Positions 13,806 to 22,766 of a stretch of DNA of 42,729 nucleotides are shown here, one piece after another. Source of the stretch: DATBIS01 sp036556805 (GTDB lineage Bacteria; Actinomycetota; UBA4738; HRBIN12). A model generated the notes under the pieces. The model did not search any database. It had not been told where the DNA came from and worked only from the letters and a program-made list of their open reading frames with translations. The DNA is taken from contig DATBIS010000129.1 of assembly GCA_036556805.1 (NCBI GenBank), positions 1 to 42,729 on the forward strand, read 5' to 3'. The stretch's first letter is position 1; each line of letters opens with the position of its first letter. Made by a program: the position numbers and the translations under genes.

Positions 13806-15545
13806 TCAGGCGGGCCGGTAGGGGAGGTACGTCGGCTGCCAGATCATCGCGTCCACGGATCGACCGAGATCGCCGTCCGCGATGAAGCGACCGACTCCCG
13901 AGTCTCGTGCGGCTCTCGCAACGGCGATCGCGACGTGGCGAGACACCGCGCGGAGTTCGGTGGGGCTCGGATACAACGACCCTGCCCGCAAGCGCTCCTG
14001 GGAGGTCGCCACGGCAAGCGCCCCGCTCGCCGCCAGGAACATCTCGTCGGTCACCTCCGTTGCCTCGGCGACCACGGCGCCGAGACCGATACCCGGAAAG
14101 CAGAACACGTTGTTCGCCTGGCCGATGAGGTGGGTTCTCCCCCCTCGGACGACGGGCGGAAACGGACTTCCCGTCGCCACGACGGCGCGCCCGTCCGTCC
14201 AATGGAGGATCTCCGCCGGGGTCGCCTCGGCCTTGGAGGTCGGGTTGGAGAGCGGAAGGATGACCGGCCGGGCGACGTGGGCGGCCATCTGCCGGATCGC
14301 CTCCTCGCCGAAGGTGCCCGGCGTTCCGCAGGTCCCGATCAGGAACGTCGGATGCACGTGCTGGACGACCGCCTCGAGGCCGTAACGGTCCCCGTCGCGG
14401 AAGCCGTACGCCGCCAGCGCCTCGCCTCCGAGGGCGAACTCCTCTTTGTCCTCGTCGAGCGGCGTGCGAGTGGCGTAGGTGAGACCTCGCGAGTCGAGCT
14501 GCACGATCGCTCGACCGACGACGTCGTCCGACACGCCCGCTCCGATGAGCTGGGCTCGGAGGAGCCGAGCGATCCCGGTTCCGGCGGCGCCCGCGCCGAG
14601 GAACACGAATCGCTGCGCCTCGAGCGGCTCCTCGAGAATCCGAAGGGCGGAGAAGATCCCCGCCAGCACGACCGCGGCGGTGCCCTGCATGTCGTCGTTG
14701 AAGCTCGTGAGACGGTGCCGGTAGCGATCGAGCAGCTGAATCGCGTTGTGCTGCTTGAAGTCTTCCCACTGGAGCACTGCGTGAGGAAAGACCTCGATGA
14801 CGCCCTCAACGAACGCCTCGATGAGCGCGTCGTATGCCGGTCCGCGCAGGCGCGCGTGCGGATAGCCGAAGTAGTCGGGATCGGAGAGCAGCTGCTGGTT
14901 GTCCGTGCCCACGTCGAGCGAGACCGGCAAGGTGAGCAAGGGATGGATCCCGGCGCCGGCGGAGTAGAGAGCCAGCTTCCCGACCGGGATGCCCATTCCT
15001 CCGGCACCCTGGTCGCCGAGCCCGAGGATGCGCTCGTTGTCCGTTGCGACGATCAAGCGCACATCCTCGTGCCGGGCGTTCGAGAGCAGGTTCGGGATGC
15101 GATCGATGTCGTCCGGCGTGAGCCAGATTCCCCGGGCCCTGCGCATGATGTGGCTGTATTCCTGGCACGCGGTTCCCACGACCGGCGTATACACGATCGG
15201 CATCAGCTCCTCGAGGTGAGCAAGGAGCAGGGCATGGAAGAGCGTTTCGTTCCGATCCTGAAGTGCAGCGAGCCCGATGTAGCGCTCGAGCGCGTCGTGC
15301 TTCCGACGGTTCTTCTCGATCTCGAGAGCGACCTGCTCCTCGATCGAACGGACGCGGGGTGGGAGCAGGCCGCGGAGGCCGAATGCGTCTCGCTCTTCGT
15401 CCGTGAAGGCCGTGTCCTTGTTCAAAAGGGCTTGTTCGAGAAGATCGTGTCCGCGGAACGGCACCAAGACGGGGCTCCCCCCGGTTCGGACCGCGACCGT
15501 CCAGGGTTGATCGCCGGTGTCGTGACTGTCGACGGTCGCGCTCAC
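13806..15545 (-). CDS. NAD-type malic enzyme
   Basis: Malic enzyme of 579 aa, the large-subunit form, which converts malate to pyruvate and CO2 with reduction of NAD(P). Visible landmarks are YTPVVGTACQEYSHI, DNERILGLGDQGAGGMGIP, the metal/substrate region QWEDFKQHNA and FNDDMQGTAAVVLAG. The Rossmann motif is FLGAGAAGTGIARLL. PLSNPTSKAEATPAEIL and GQANNVFCFPGIGLGA close the active site. The start is GTG at 15545, which overlaps the PntB stop as GTGA, so translation is coupled. It is the last gene of the transhydrogenase operon. That suggests a role in balancing NADH and NADPH made from malate oxidation. Confidence 0.95.
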   Translation of the reverse strand: MSATVDSHDTGDQPWTVAVRTGGSPVLVPFRGHDLLEQALLNKDTAFTDEERDAFGLRGLLPPRVRSIEEQVALEIEKNRRKHDALERYIGLAALQDRNETLFHALLLAHLEELMPIVYTPVVGTACQEYSHIMRRARGIWLTPDDIDRIPNLLSNARHEDVRLIVATDNERILGLGDQGAGGMGIPVGKLALYSAGAGIHPLLTLPVSLDVGTDNQQLLSDPDYFGYPHARLRGPAYDALIEAFVEGVIEVFPHAVLQWEDFKQHNAIQLLDRYRHRLTSFNDDMQGTAAVVLAGIFSALRILEEPLEAQRFVFLGAGAAGTGIARLLRAQLIGAGVSDDVVGRAIVQLDSRGLTYATRTPLDEDKEEFALGGEALAAYGFRDGDRYGLEAVVQHVHPTFLIGTCGTPGTFGEEAIRQMAAHVARPVILPLSNPTSKAEATPAEILHWTDGRAVVATGSPFPPVVRGGRTHLIGQANNVFCFPGIGLGAVVAEATEVTDEMFLAASGALAVATSQERLRAGSLYPSPTELRAVSRHVAIAVARAARDSGVGRFIADGDLGRSVDAMIWQPTYLPYRPA

Positions 15546-16951
15546 GTCACCGCAACCTCCCTCACGGGCAGCTTCGAGAGCTCGTGGATCACGTCGCCCA
15601 GGACGTCCTTCGCGTCGCCGAAGAGCATCTGCGTCTTGTTGAGGTAGAAGAGCTCGTTGTCGACGCCGGCGAAACCACTCCGTAGCGAGCGCTTCACGAC
15701 GATGATCGACGCGGCGGTGTCGACGTCGAGGATCGGCATCCCGTAGATCGGGCTCGCGGGGTCCGAGCGCGCGGCAGGGTTCACCACGTCGTTCGCGCCG
15801 ACGACGAGCACGACGTCGGTCTGAGCAAGCAGGGCGTTGATGGACTCGAGGTCGAAGAGTCGGTCGTACGGCACGTTTGCCTCGGCGAGCAGGACGTTCA
15901 TGTGCCCCGGCATACGCCCCGCGACGGGATGGATCGCGAACTTCACGTCGACACCGCGGCGGAGGAGTGCGTCGCTGAGCTCGCGCACCTTGTGCTGTGC
16001 TTGCGCCGCCGCCATCCCATACCCCGGGACCATCACGACCGACCGCGCGGCGTCGAGCAGGAAGGCAGCCTCTTCCGCATCGACCGTGCGAACGGAGCGC
16101 CGCTCGGCCACTTCGTCCGCGTCACGTTCCGCTCCGAAGCCTCCGAAGAGCACGTTCACGAACGAGCGGTTCATCGCTTTGCACATGACGATCGAGAGGA
16201 ACAGTCCACTCGATCCGTCGAGGGCTCCCGCCACGATCAACAGCTTGTTGTCGAGGACGAACCCCATCATCGACGCGGACAGTCCCGCGAAGCCGTTGAG
16301 CAACGAGATCACGGTCGGCATGTCCGCGCCACCGATCCGCATGACCAGCATGATCCCGAGGAACAGCGAGACGACGATCACGACCGGAAACAGCCCCGCG
16401 GCGTCGGGGTGAGCCACCAGCACGCCGATCATGAGGATGTCTGCAGCGAGAAGCGTCGCGTTCACGGGGTTCTGGCCCCGGTACAGCCAGGGCCGGTCGC
16501 CAACGAGGCCCTGCAGCTTGCTCGCGGCGAGAAGCGACCCACTGAACGTCACGAAGCCCAAGATGACCTCGAAGCCGAGGGCAACCATGGTGGTCGTGTC
16601 GATCGCAGGGCGATGGAGGTAGTACTCGGCGGTGCCGATGAGGCCGGCGGCGAGCGCCCCGAAGGCGTGCGAGAGAGCGGTTCGCTGCGGCACGGCGGTC
16701 ATGGGAACGAGCAGACCAAGGGGGACGCCCACCGCGACGCCGGCCGCGATCGAGACCGCGATCCACTGGTATCGAACGATCTCGAACTCGAAGAGCGTCG
16801 CGACGATCGCCACGAGCATTCCGATCTCGCCCGTCTTCAAGCCTCGCCCTGCGGTGGTCGGATGCGACAACCATTTCAGGGCCAGAACGAAGCACGCCGC
16901 CGCGAACAGATAGCTGAGGGGGAGGACGACGTCGTTCATGACGTCCGTCAC
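15542..16951 (-). CDS. pntB: NAD(P) transhydrogenase beta subunit
   Basis: Beta subunit of 469 aa of the proton-pumping transhydrogenase. The N-terminal two-thirds holds about eight or nine membrane helices. The C-terminal domain III (about 290-469) binds NADP(H): VMVPGYGMAAAQAQHKV, FAIHPVAGRMPGHMNVLLAE and VLVVGANDVVNPAARSDP are all present. With PntA it couples hydride transfer between NADH and NADP+ to proton flow across the membrane. The GTG at 16951 overlaps the preceding stop as GTGA; an ATG at 16939 is a possible later start. The downstream malic enzyme is coupled in the same way. Confidence 0.94.
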   Translation of the reverse strand: MTDVMNDVVLPLSYLFAAACFVLALKWLSHPTTAGRGLKTGEIGMLVAIVATLFEFEIVRYQWIAVSIAAGVAVGVPLGLLVPMTAVPQRTALSHAFGALAAGLIGTAEYYLHRPAIDTTTMVALGFEVILGFVTFSGSLLAASKLQGLVGDRPWLYRGQNPVNATLLAADILMIGVLVAHPDAAGLFPVVIVVSLFLGIMLVMRIGGADMPTVISLLNGFAGLSASMMGFVLDNKLLIVAGALDGSSGLFLSIVMCKAMNRSFVNVLFGGFGAERDADEVAERRSVRTVDAEEAAFLLDAARSVVMVPGYGMAAAQAQHKVRELSDALLRRGVDVKFAIHPVAGRMPGHMNVLLAEANVPYDRLFDLESINALLAQTDVVLVVGANDVVNPAARSDPASPIYGMPILDVDTAASIIVVKRSLRSGFAGVDNELFYLNKTQMLFGDAKDVLGDVIHELSKLPVREVAVT

Positions 16952-17277
16952 GGCGACTTCGCCTTCGAGTCGCGACCGGGGAGACCACGACGGGGCGAGC
17001 CCCGCCTGAACATCTTCAGCATGCGGTCGGTGAGCAGGAAGCCGGACACGATGTTCGTCGTCGACGCGAACACGGCGATCGCGCCGAGCAAGGTCGCGTA
17101 CGTCGCTCCGCCCGCCCCCGCGAGGATCAGCGACCCGACGATCGAGATCGCGGAGAGCGCGTTCGTCAACGACATCAGCGGCGTGTGCAGCAAGCCGGGG
17201 ACGCGCGTGATGACCGCGTACCCCAGGAACGACGCCAGCACGAAGATGAAGAGGCTGACCTCGAGCTTCTCAGACAT
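16948..17277 (-). CDS. pntA2: NAD(P) transhydrogenase alpha subunit, membrane part
   Basis: Small membrane subunit of 109 aa, equal to the C-terminal membrane region of the single-chain PntA of enterobacteria. It has three hydrophobic helices, including LFIFVLASFLGYAVITRV and TPLMSLTNALSAISIVGSLI, with the conserved HTPLMSLTNA motif. The C-terminal end, GFLLTDRMLKMFRR, is typical. It is encoded separately from the NAD-binding part, as in Rhodospirillum and many actinobacteria. The ATG at 17277 lies 8 bp inside the end of the upstream pntA1 gene, and the stop overlaps the pntB start. Confidence 0.93.
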   Translation of the reverse strand: MSEKLEVSLFIFVLASFLGYAVITRVPGLLHTPLMSLTNALSAISIVGSLILAGAGGATYATLLGAIAVFASTTNIVSGFLLTDRMLKMFRRGSPRRGLPGRDSKAKSP

Positions 17278-18439
17278 CACGCACCCCCTCGAGCGCACGG
17301 GCGACACGCGGGTGGACGATCGCTCCGCCTCGTGTGACCACCATCGATCGAAGGATCTCGTCACCCATGTCCAGCCTGATCGACCCATCGCTCGTTATCA
17401 GCGCGAGGAGGGCCGCAACGTTCTTCGCGTACATGAGGCTCGCGTCGTGGGGAAGCGTCGACGGCAGATTGGTCGGCCCCATGATCGTGACTCCGTTGTC
17501 GGTCACGACCAGCTCGTCCCGACGCGTGAGCTCGCAGTTCCCTCCGTGCCTCGCGGCGCAGTCGACGATCACGGAACCCGTATGCATTCCGGCGACGGCG
17601 TTCGCGGTGATGAGCCGCGGAGCATGAGCGCCGGGGATCGCTGCCGCGGCGACGACGACGTCGATCCCCTCGACCACGTGCGCCAGCAGCTCCTGCTGGC
17701 GGCGATAAAAGGCATCACCCAGCTCCTTGGCGTAGCCACTGGGATCTTGGGCGTCGCCGGGAGCGAGTGGGAGAAGGATGCTTCTGGCACCCAGACTCTC
17801 GATCTCCTCCTGGGCGGCAGGACGCACGTCATAGGCCTGGACGACGGCACCGAGCCGACGGGCGGTGGCGATCGCTTGGAGCCCCGCGACGCCCGCGCCG
17901 ATCACCAGCACCTGCGCCGGGGGAATGGTTCCCGCCGCTGTCGTGAGCATCGGGAACATCTTGGGAAGGTGATCGGCGGCCATCACAACCGCCCGATATC
18001 CGGCCGCGGTCGCTTGTGAGGACAGCGCGTCCATCGGCTGCGCGCGCGTGATTCGCGGCACGAGATTGAGCGAGATCGCGGTGAGCTTGCGATCCGCGGC
18101 GGTTCGTATGGCGCCCGCCGACTCGAGCGGATCCACCATTCCAACCACGACTTGATCGGGGTGCGACGTTGCGACGGGGACGTCGTCGATACCCCAACCC
18201 TCAACGCGAACGACGATGTCGGATTCGAGAACTTCATCCCGGCGACCGAGTCGGGCTCCGTGAGCTTCGTACGTGTGGTCAGGGAAACCGGCCAGCGTCC
18301 CGGCGCCGCGCTCGACGAGCACCTGCAGCCCCGACCGCATGAGCTGCGGGACGACCGTGGGCACGAGTGCGACACGAGCCTCTCCGCTTGCCTCGCGAGG
18401 AACACCCACGATGGCTCGCGAGGATCCCGACGTGCTCAT
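17270..18439 (-). CDS. pntA1: NAD(P) transhydrogenase alpha subunit, NAD-binding part
   Basis: Soluble NAD(H)-binding domain I of 389 aa, related to alanine dehydrogenase. Landmarks are VGVPREASGEARVALVP at the N-terminus, a central Rossmann motif VIGAGVAGLQAIATARRLGA followed by VQAYDVRPAAQEEIESLGA, and VVAAAAIPGAHAPRLIT. It donates hydride to the PntB domain across the membrane complex. The ATG at 18439 follows GGAGAGGTCAGC; in-frame sequence before it has no homology. It is first of the pntA1-pntA2-pntB-malic enzyme operon. A decayed DHOD-like fragment lies just upstream, so the promoter is probably within about 50 bp. Confidence 0.95.
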   Translation of the reverse strand: MSTSGSSRAIVGVPREASGEARVALVPTVVPQLMRSGLQVLVERGAGTLAGFPDHTYEAHGARLGRRDEVLESDIVVRVEGWGIDDVPVATSHPDQVVVGMVDPLESAGAIRTAADRKLTAISLNLVPRITRAQPMDALSSQATAAGYRAVVMAADHLPKMFPMLTTAAGTIPPAQVLVIGAGVAGLQAIATARRLGAVVQAYDVRPAAQEEIESLGARSILLPLAPGDAQDPSGYAKELGDAFYRRQQELLAHVVEGIDVVVAAAAIPGAHAPRLITANAVAGMHTGSVIVDCAARHGGNCELTRRDELVVTDNGVTIMGPTNLPSTLPHDASLMYAKNVAALLALITSDGSIRLDMGDEILRSMVVTRGGAIVHPRVARALEGVRDV

Positions 18440-18488
18440 GCTGACCTCTCCGGGTCCGGGTAGGGCCCCACGTGGAGCCTCGGCCGGC

Positions 18489-18780
18489 TCAAGCATGCAC
18501 CGTGACCGGAATCTCCCGCCAGTCGCACGGGCTCGCGGAGATCACGAGCGTCTGGATGTAGCTCGACCGGGCAGAGACGAGCGGATCCGCGACGTTCACC
18601 TGGCTCATGCTGCCTTTGAGCTGCCGGACGCCGGAGTACTCGTGACTTCAACCCCGTGGTCATGCCGTCGATCACCGTCTTCACGTGTTCCGGCCCATTC
18701 CGGAAGAGCGCGCTCGCCATCATCGTCACGTCCGCGCCGGCGCGCAGGAGCTTGATCGCATCTTCGGAGGTCCAGATTTC
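18489..18780 (-). pseudogene. 3' remnant of a dihydroorotate-dehydrogenase-like gene, frameshifted
   Basis: On the minus strand one frame reads WTSEDAIKLLRAGADVTMMA, then ASALFRNGPEHVKTVIDGM. The next frame continues HEYSGVRQLKGSMSQVNVAD and ends SSYIQTLVISA before a TGA. Together these are the C-terminal part of the DHOD-like (PyrD/PreA-related) flavoprotein family, broken by a net one-base frame change near 18644-18655. The N-terminal two-thirds, with the flavin site, is absent. The fragment lies between aconitase and the transhydrogenase operon on their strand. Positions 18781-18866 show nothing recognisable. It is a relic, not an expressed enzyme. Confidence 0.72.
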
Positions 18781-18866
18781 CCTGATCGCTGCGAATGGGT
18801 GTGCGGCTGCCGCCCGTCGGGGCAAGCGTCGCCGTTGAGCTCGTGGGAGGAGATGCCGCCGCTCGG

Positions 18867-21608
18867 TCACGCCGACGTGGCGATCATCTCCCGCAGCACC
18901 ATCGGGAGAATGCCCCCGTGGCGGAAGTATTCGACCTCCGCGGCCCCGTCGATCCGCACCAGGGCGTCGAACTCGGTCACCCTGCCGTCGTCGGCGGTGG
19001 CCGTCACGGTGACGCCTTGGCCGGGCGTGATGCCGCCGCCGATCCCTCGCACGTCGAAGGTCTCGCTGCCGGTGAGGCCGAGCGAGGCCGCCGAGTCGCC
19101 GTCGTGGAACTGCAGCGGCAGGACGCCCATGCCCACGAGGTTCGACCGATGGATCCGCTCGAAGCTCTCCGCGAGCACGAACCGGACGCCGAGCAGCGCA
19201 GGACCTTTCGCGGCCCAGTCGCGGCTCGATCCGCTCCCGTACTCTTTGCCCGCGAGCACCGCGAGCGGGACGGACTCGGACCGGTACCGCTCGGCGGCAT
19301 CGAAGACCGTCATCACGTCGCCGGACGGGAAGTGGGTGGTCCAGCCGCCCTCGGTCCCCGGCGCGAGCAGGTTTCGGAGGCGGATGTTCGCGAACGTGCC
19401 GCGCATCATGACCTGGTGGTTCCCACGCCGCGACCCGTACGAGTTGAACTCGGCCGGCTGCACGCCGTGTTCCGTCAGGAACGCGCCCGCGGGCGAGTCG
19501 CGCTTGATCGACCCCGCCGGCGAGATGTGGTCGGTGGTGATGGAGTCCCCCACGAGCACGAGCACCCGTGCGCCCACGACGTTCTCCGACGGGGCCGGAT
19601 CGGGCTCGAGTGGCGTGAAGAACGGAGGCTCCTGCGCATACGTCGACGCCTCGTCCCACGCGTAGATCGGGCCGGCCGGCGTTGGCAACGTGTTCCAGAG
19701 CTCGTCGCCGTCCCAGATCCGTCGGTATTCGTCGGCGAATTGCTCCGGCGAGGCGCTCGCCGCGATCGCCGCACGCACCTCCTCGGCACTCGGCCAGATG
19801 TCGGCGAGATACACCGCCGTGCCGTCCGGGCGGTGTCCGAGCGCATCGTTCGACAGGTCGATGTCGACGTGCCCCGCGAGGGCGTACGCGACACACAGAG
19901 GCGGCGAAGCGAGATAGCTCGCCCGTACCTGCGGATGGATCCGGCCCTCGAAGTTCCGGTTGCCGGAGAGCACGGCCACCACCGCGAGGTCCTGCTCCTG
20001 TACGGCGGCCGCGACGTCGTCCGGCAGCGGACCGGAGTTGCCGATGCAGGTCGTGCAGCCGTATCCCACGAGCCCGAAGCCGAGCTTCTCGAGGTAGGGC
20101 GTGAGGCCCGCGCGATCGAGGTAGTCGGTCACGACGCGAGAGCCGGGCGCGAGCGAGGTCTTCACCCACGGCTTCGTCTCGAGACCCGCCTCCACCGCCT
20201 TCTGCGCGAGGATCCCCGCCGCCACCATCACCGACGGGTTGGACGTGTTCGTGCACGAGGTGATGGCAGCGATCACCACCGAGCCGTGGCGGACGACCCC
20301 GTCGCCCGGCAGCGTGACCGGCTGCTCCCGGCCGGGCTCGACGACTCGCTCGCGGTCGACGGCGACATCGACGTTGCCGCCCTCGTCCTCGAAGCGACCG
20401 ACCTCGGTGGTCTTCGGGTCGGGCTCGAGACGATCGCGGAACGCCTCGACGAACGAGGGCCAGACGCCGCCCAGCGGCACGCGATCCTGCGGCCGCTTCG
20501 GCCCGGCGAGCGACGGTTCCACCGAGGACAGGTCGAGGTCGACGACCTCGCTGAACACCGGCTCGGGGTCGTCGTCGGTGCGGAACAACCCCTGCTCCTT
20601 CGCGTGGCGCTCCACGACGTCGACGCGATCACCCCGCGCCGTGAAGCGGAGGTACCGGAGGGTCTCCCGATCGATCGGAAAGTAGCCCGACGTCGCGCCG
20701 TACTCGGGGCACATATTCGAGAGGGTCGCCCGGTCGGCGAGTTCCAGCGAGGAGAGCCCAGCCCCGAAGAACTCGACGAACTTGCCCACCACGCCGTGGC
20801 TCCGGAGCTTCTGCGTGAGCGTGAGGACGAGGTCGGTCGCGGTGGTGCCGGCCGGGAGCGCACCGATCACCCGAACGCCCACCACGACCGGCTGCGGCAG
20901 GAACATCGGCTGGCCGAGCATCGCGGCCTCGGCCTCGATCCCGCCGACGCCCCAGCCGAGGACCCCGAGGCCGTTCACCATCGGCGTGTGGGAGTCGGTG
21001 CCCACGAGCGTATCGGGGAACGCGAGCCCGTCGCGCACGGTCACGACCTGGCCGAGGTGCTCGAGGTTCACCTGATGACAGATGCCGGCGCCGGGAGGGA
21101 CGACCCTCAGCCCGTCGAAGGCCTGGCGCGCCCACCGGAGCAGCGTGTAGCGCTCGCCGTTGCGCCGGTACTCCCACTCGATGTTCGCCTCATAGGCCTC
21201 CTTCGTGCGGAACAGGTCGACCTGCACCGAGTGGTCGATGATGAGGTCGACGGGCACGAGCGGGTTCACGCGCGTGGGGTCGCCGCCGGCGCGCTGCATC
21301 GCCGAGCGCATCGCGGCGAGGTCGACGACGGCCGGCAGCCCGGTGAAGTCGTGCATGAGGACCCGGCCGGGCATGAACGCGACGTTGCGGGCGGGGCCCG
21401 GCCACGCCGCGAGGGCCCGGACATCCTCGTCGCTCACGTCGCGCGAACCGGCGCGGCGCAAGAGGTTCTCGAGCAGGATCTTGACGGTGTGGGGAAGCCC
21501 GGCGGGGTCGCCGATGCCTTGCTCGGCGAGCCATCCAAGGCGGTACAGGTCGACGGCGCCGTCCGCGGTTTCGAGCCGCGATCGCGCGCCCGCGAAGTCG
21601 CTGGACAT
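18867..21608 (-). CDS. acnA: aconitate hydratase
   Basis: TCA-cycle aconitase of 913 aa, AcnA/IRP1 type, which isomerises citrate and isocitrate. The 4Fe-4S ligands are in ITSCTNTSNP and GYGCTTCIGN (CxxC). Other landmarks are the N-terminal HQVNLEHLGQ and GTDSHTPMVNGLGVLGWGVG, the swivel-domain motif VLAGKEYGSGSSRDWAAKGP and the ending FRHGGILPMVLREM. The length is normal for the family. The ATG at 21608 fits the family N-terminus; GAGAGG is 12 nt upstream, slightly far. The cluster oxygen sensitivity of aconitase is known for the family. The gene stands alone, 129 bp from the divergent GNAT gene. Confidence 0.96.
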   Translation of the reverse strand: MSSDFAGARSRLETADGAVDLYRLGWLAEQGIGDPAGLPHTVKILLENLLRRAGSRDVSDEDVRALAAWPGPARNVAFMPGRVLMHDFTGLPAVVDLAAMRSAMQRAGGDPTRVNPLVPVDLIIDHSVQVDLFRTKEAYEANIEWEYRRNGERYTLLRWARQAFDGLRVVPPGAGICHQVNLEHLGQVVTVRDGLAFPDTLVGTDSHTPMVNGLGVLGWGVGGIEAEAAMLGQPMFLPQPVVVGVRVIGALPAGTTATDLVLTLTQKLRSHGVVGKFVEFFGAGLSSLELADRATLSNMCPEYGATSGYFPIDRETLRYLRFTARGDRVDVVERHAKEQGLFRTDDDPEPVFSEVVDLDLSSVEPSLAGPKRPQDRVPLGGVWPSFVEAFRDRLEPDPKTTEVGRFEDEGGNVDVAVDRERVVEPGREQPVTLPGDGVVRHGSVVIAAITSCTNTSNPSVMVAAGILAQKAVEAGLETKPWVKTSLAPGSRVVTDYLDRAGLTPYLEKLGFGLVGYGCTTCIGNSGPLPDDVAAAVQEQDLAVVAVLSGNRNFEGRIHPQVRASYLASPPLCVAYALAGHVDIDLSNDALGHRPDGTAVYLADIWPSAEEVRAAIAASASPEQFADEYRRIWDGDELWNTLPTPAGPIYAWDEASTYAQEPPFFTPLEPDPAPSENVVGARVLVLVGDSITTDHISPAGSIKRDSPAGAFLTEHGVQPAEFNSYGSRRGNHQVMMRGTFANIRLRNLLAPGTEGGWTTHFPSGDVMTVFDAAERYRSESVPLAVLAGKEYGSGSSRDWAAKGPALLGVRFVLAESFERIHRSNLVGMGVLPLQFHDGDSAASLGLTGSETFDVRGIGGGITPGQGVTVTATADDGRVTEFDALVRIDGAAEVEYFRHGGILPMVLREMIATSA

Positions 21609-21737
21609 GACGCTCACGTTCCTCTCGTGGAGTCGATGAAGGTGCTCCCCTCCATCCTCCCAAACGCGGGCGTTCGACCGGAGCGTTGAGGCGGATCGAG
21701 GGCGCTCGAGGAGTCCCTCAGCGGTATCGTCCCAGCC

Positions 21738-22196
21738 ATGATTCGGCCGCTCGACGCTCGCGACGGCGCCGTGTGTGATGGGATCGTCGCGTCGCTGCCC
21801 GACTGGTTCGGGCTCGAGCAGGGCATTCGAGAGTGCGCGAAAGCCGTGCGAACCCAACCTGGACTCGTCGAGGAGGTGGACGGCGAGGTGAGGGGGTTCT
21901 TGACCATCGCTCGCCCTTATCCTCAAACCCCGGAGATCTCGTGGCTGGCGGTCCATGCTCGAGATCGTCGACGGGGCATCGGCCGAGCGCTGATCAGCGC
22001 TCTCACCGACCAACTCCGAACCCACGGCGACCGGCTCGTGTTGGTGAAGACCCTTTCCGACCGAACCGACCCGGGGCAGGAATACGCCGAGACGCGCGCC
22101 TTCTACCTCGCGATGGGATTCGTGCCGGTGGCAGAGCTGGATCTTGATCCTCCTGATCCCGAGAACCCGATTCAGCTGCTGGCTCTGCCTCTTTGA
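21738..22196 (+). CDS. GNAT-family N-acetyltransferase
   Basis: Acetyl-CoA-dependent acyltransferase of 152 aa with the complete GNAT core. EVRGFLTIAR is motif D, and ISWLAVHARDRRRGIGRALI is motif A with the R/Q-x-x-G-x-G/A acetyl-CoA loop. ETRAFYLAMGFVPVAEL is the C-terminal helix-strand. Substrate unknown. The ATG at 21738 begins with a typical IRPLDARD strand. It is divergent from aconitase and convergent with the thioesterase, which ends 13 bp downstream. Confidence 0.9.
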   Translation: MIRPLDARDGAVCDGIVASLPDWFGLEQGIRECAKAVRTQPGLVEEVDGEVRGFLTIARPYPQTPEISWLAVHARDRRRGIGRALISALTDQLRTHGDRLVLVKTLSDRTDPGQEYAETRAFYLAMGFVPVAELDLDPPDPENPIQLLALPL

Positions 22197-22209
22197 GGCC
22201 GTCCGCGGG

Positions 22210-22728
22210 TCAGGAGGCGTCGTGACCGGCCGCACGGCCGGCCCGCACCGCTTCCTTGTGCGCCAGGCGAACCTCGCGCCGGAGCTTCGCCTCGCGTTGC
22301 CGCCGCCGCTCGGTCTCGGTCTCCGTCACGAGGGGCGGGACCGGTCGCGGCTTCCCGGCCTCGTCGATCGCGACGAACACGAGGTAGGCGCTCGAGGCGT
22401 GCACGGTCGCCCCGGTGACCGGGTTCTCCGCCACGACGCGGACCCCACACTCGACCGAGGTCGTGCCGACGTCGTTCACCATCGCCTTCACCGTCACGAC
22501 GTCGCCCAGGTGCACCGGCTCGAGGAACGACAGCTCGTCGACCGCGACCGTCACGCACACGCCGCCCGAATGCCGGGTCGCCGCGAGGCCCGCCGCGGTG
22601 TCGACCAGCCGCATGATCACGCCGCCGTGCACGTTGCCGAGGACGTTGGCGTCCATGACCTCCATGAGCTGCGAGATCGTCACCGCGGAGTGGGCGGCGC
22701 GCCGCGGGGTGAGGTCCCAATCCGCCAT
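22210..22728 (-). CDS. acyl-CoA thioesterase, hotdog fold (YciA/BACH type)
   Basis: Acyl-CoA hydrolase of 172 aa with a single hotdog domain at residues about 12-125. NVLGNVHGGVIMRLVDTAAGLAA is the central helix with the family N-x-x-G-x-x-H-G-G motif. SFLEPVHLGDVVTVKAMV and VECGVRVVAENP are the following strands. It has a 45-residue Arg/Glu-rich C-terminal helix. It releases CoA from acyl-CoAs in the cytoplasm; the preferred chain length cannot be told. The ATG at 22728 is 38 bp from the divergent lipoprotein start. Confidence 0.9.
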   Translation of the reverse strand: MADWDLTPRRAAHSAVTISQLMEVMDANVLGNVHGGVIMRLVDTAAGLAATRHSGGVCVTVAVDELSFLEPVHLGDVVTVKAMVNDVGTTSVECGVRVVAENPVTGATVHASSAYLVFVAIDEAGKPRPVPPLVTETETERRRQREAKLRREVRLAHKEAVRAGRAAGHDAS

Positions 22729-22766
22729 CGGCGGAATCCTACGTCCGAGCCGGTAGCATCGCGCTC

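Noticed and set aside
13731..15647. Plus-strand open frame of about 640 codons opposite malic enzyme
   Set aside because: No recognisable domain; the minus-strand malic enzyme has every family motif in one frame.
18440..18488. CACGTG and GGGCCCC elements before pntA1 as a DevR-like box
   Set aside because: No alignment reaches more than five of the eight fixed positions.
18795..21689. Plus-strand open frame of about 960 codons opposite aconitase
   Set aside because: Arg/His/Asp-rich translation with no domain; the aconitase frame on the other strand is complete with all cluster ligands.
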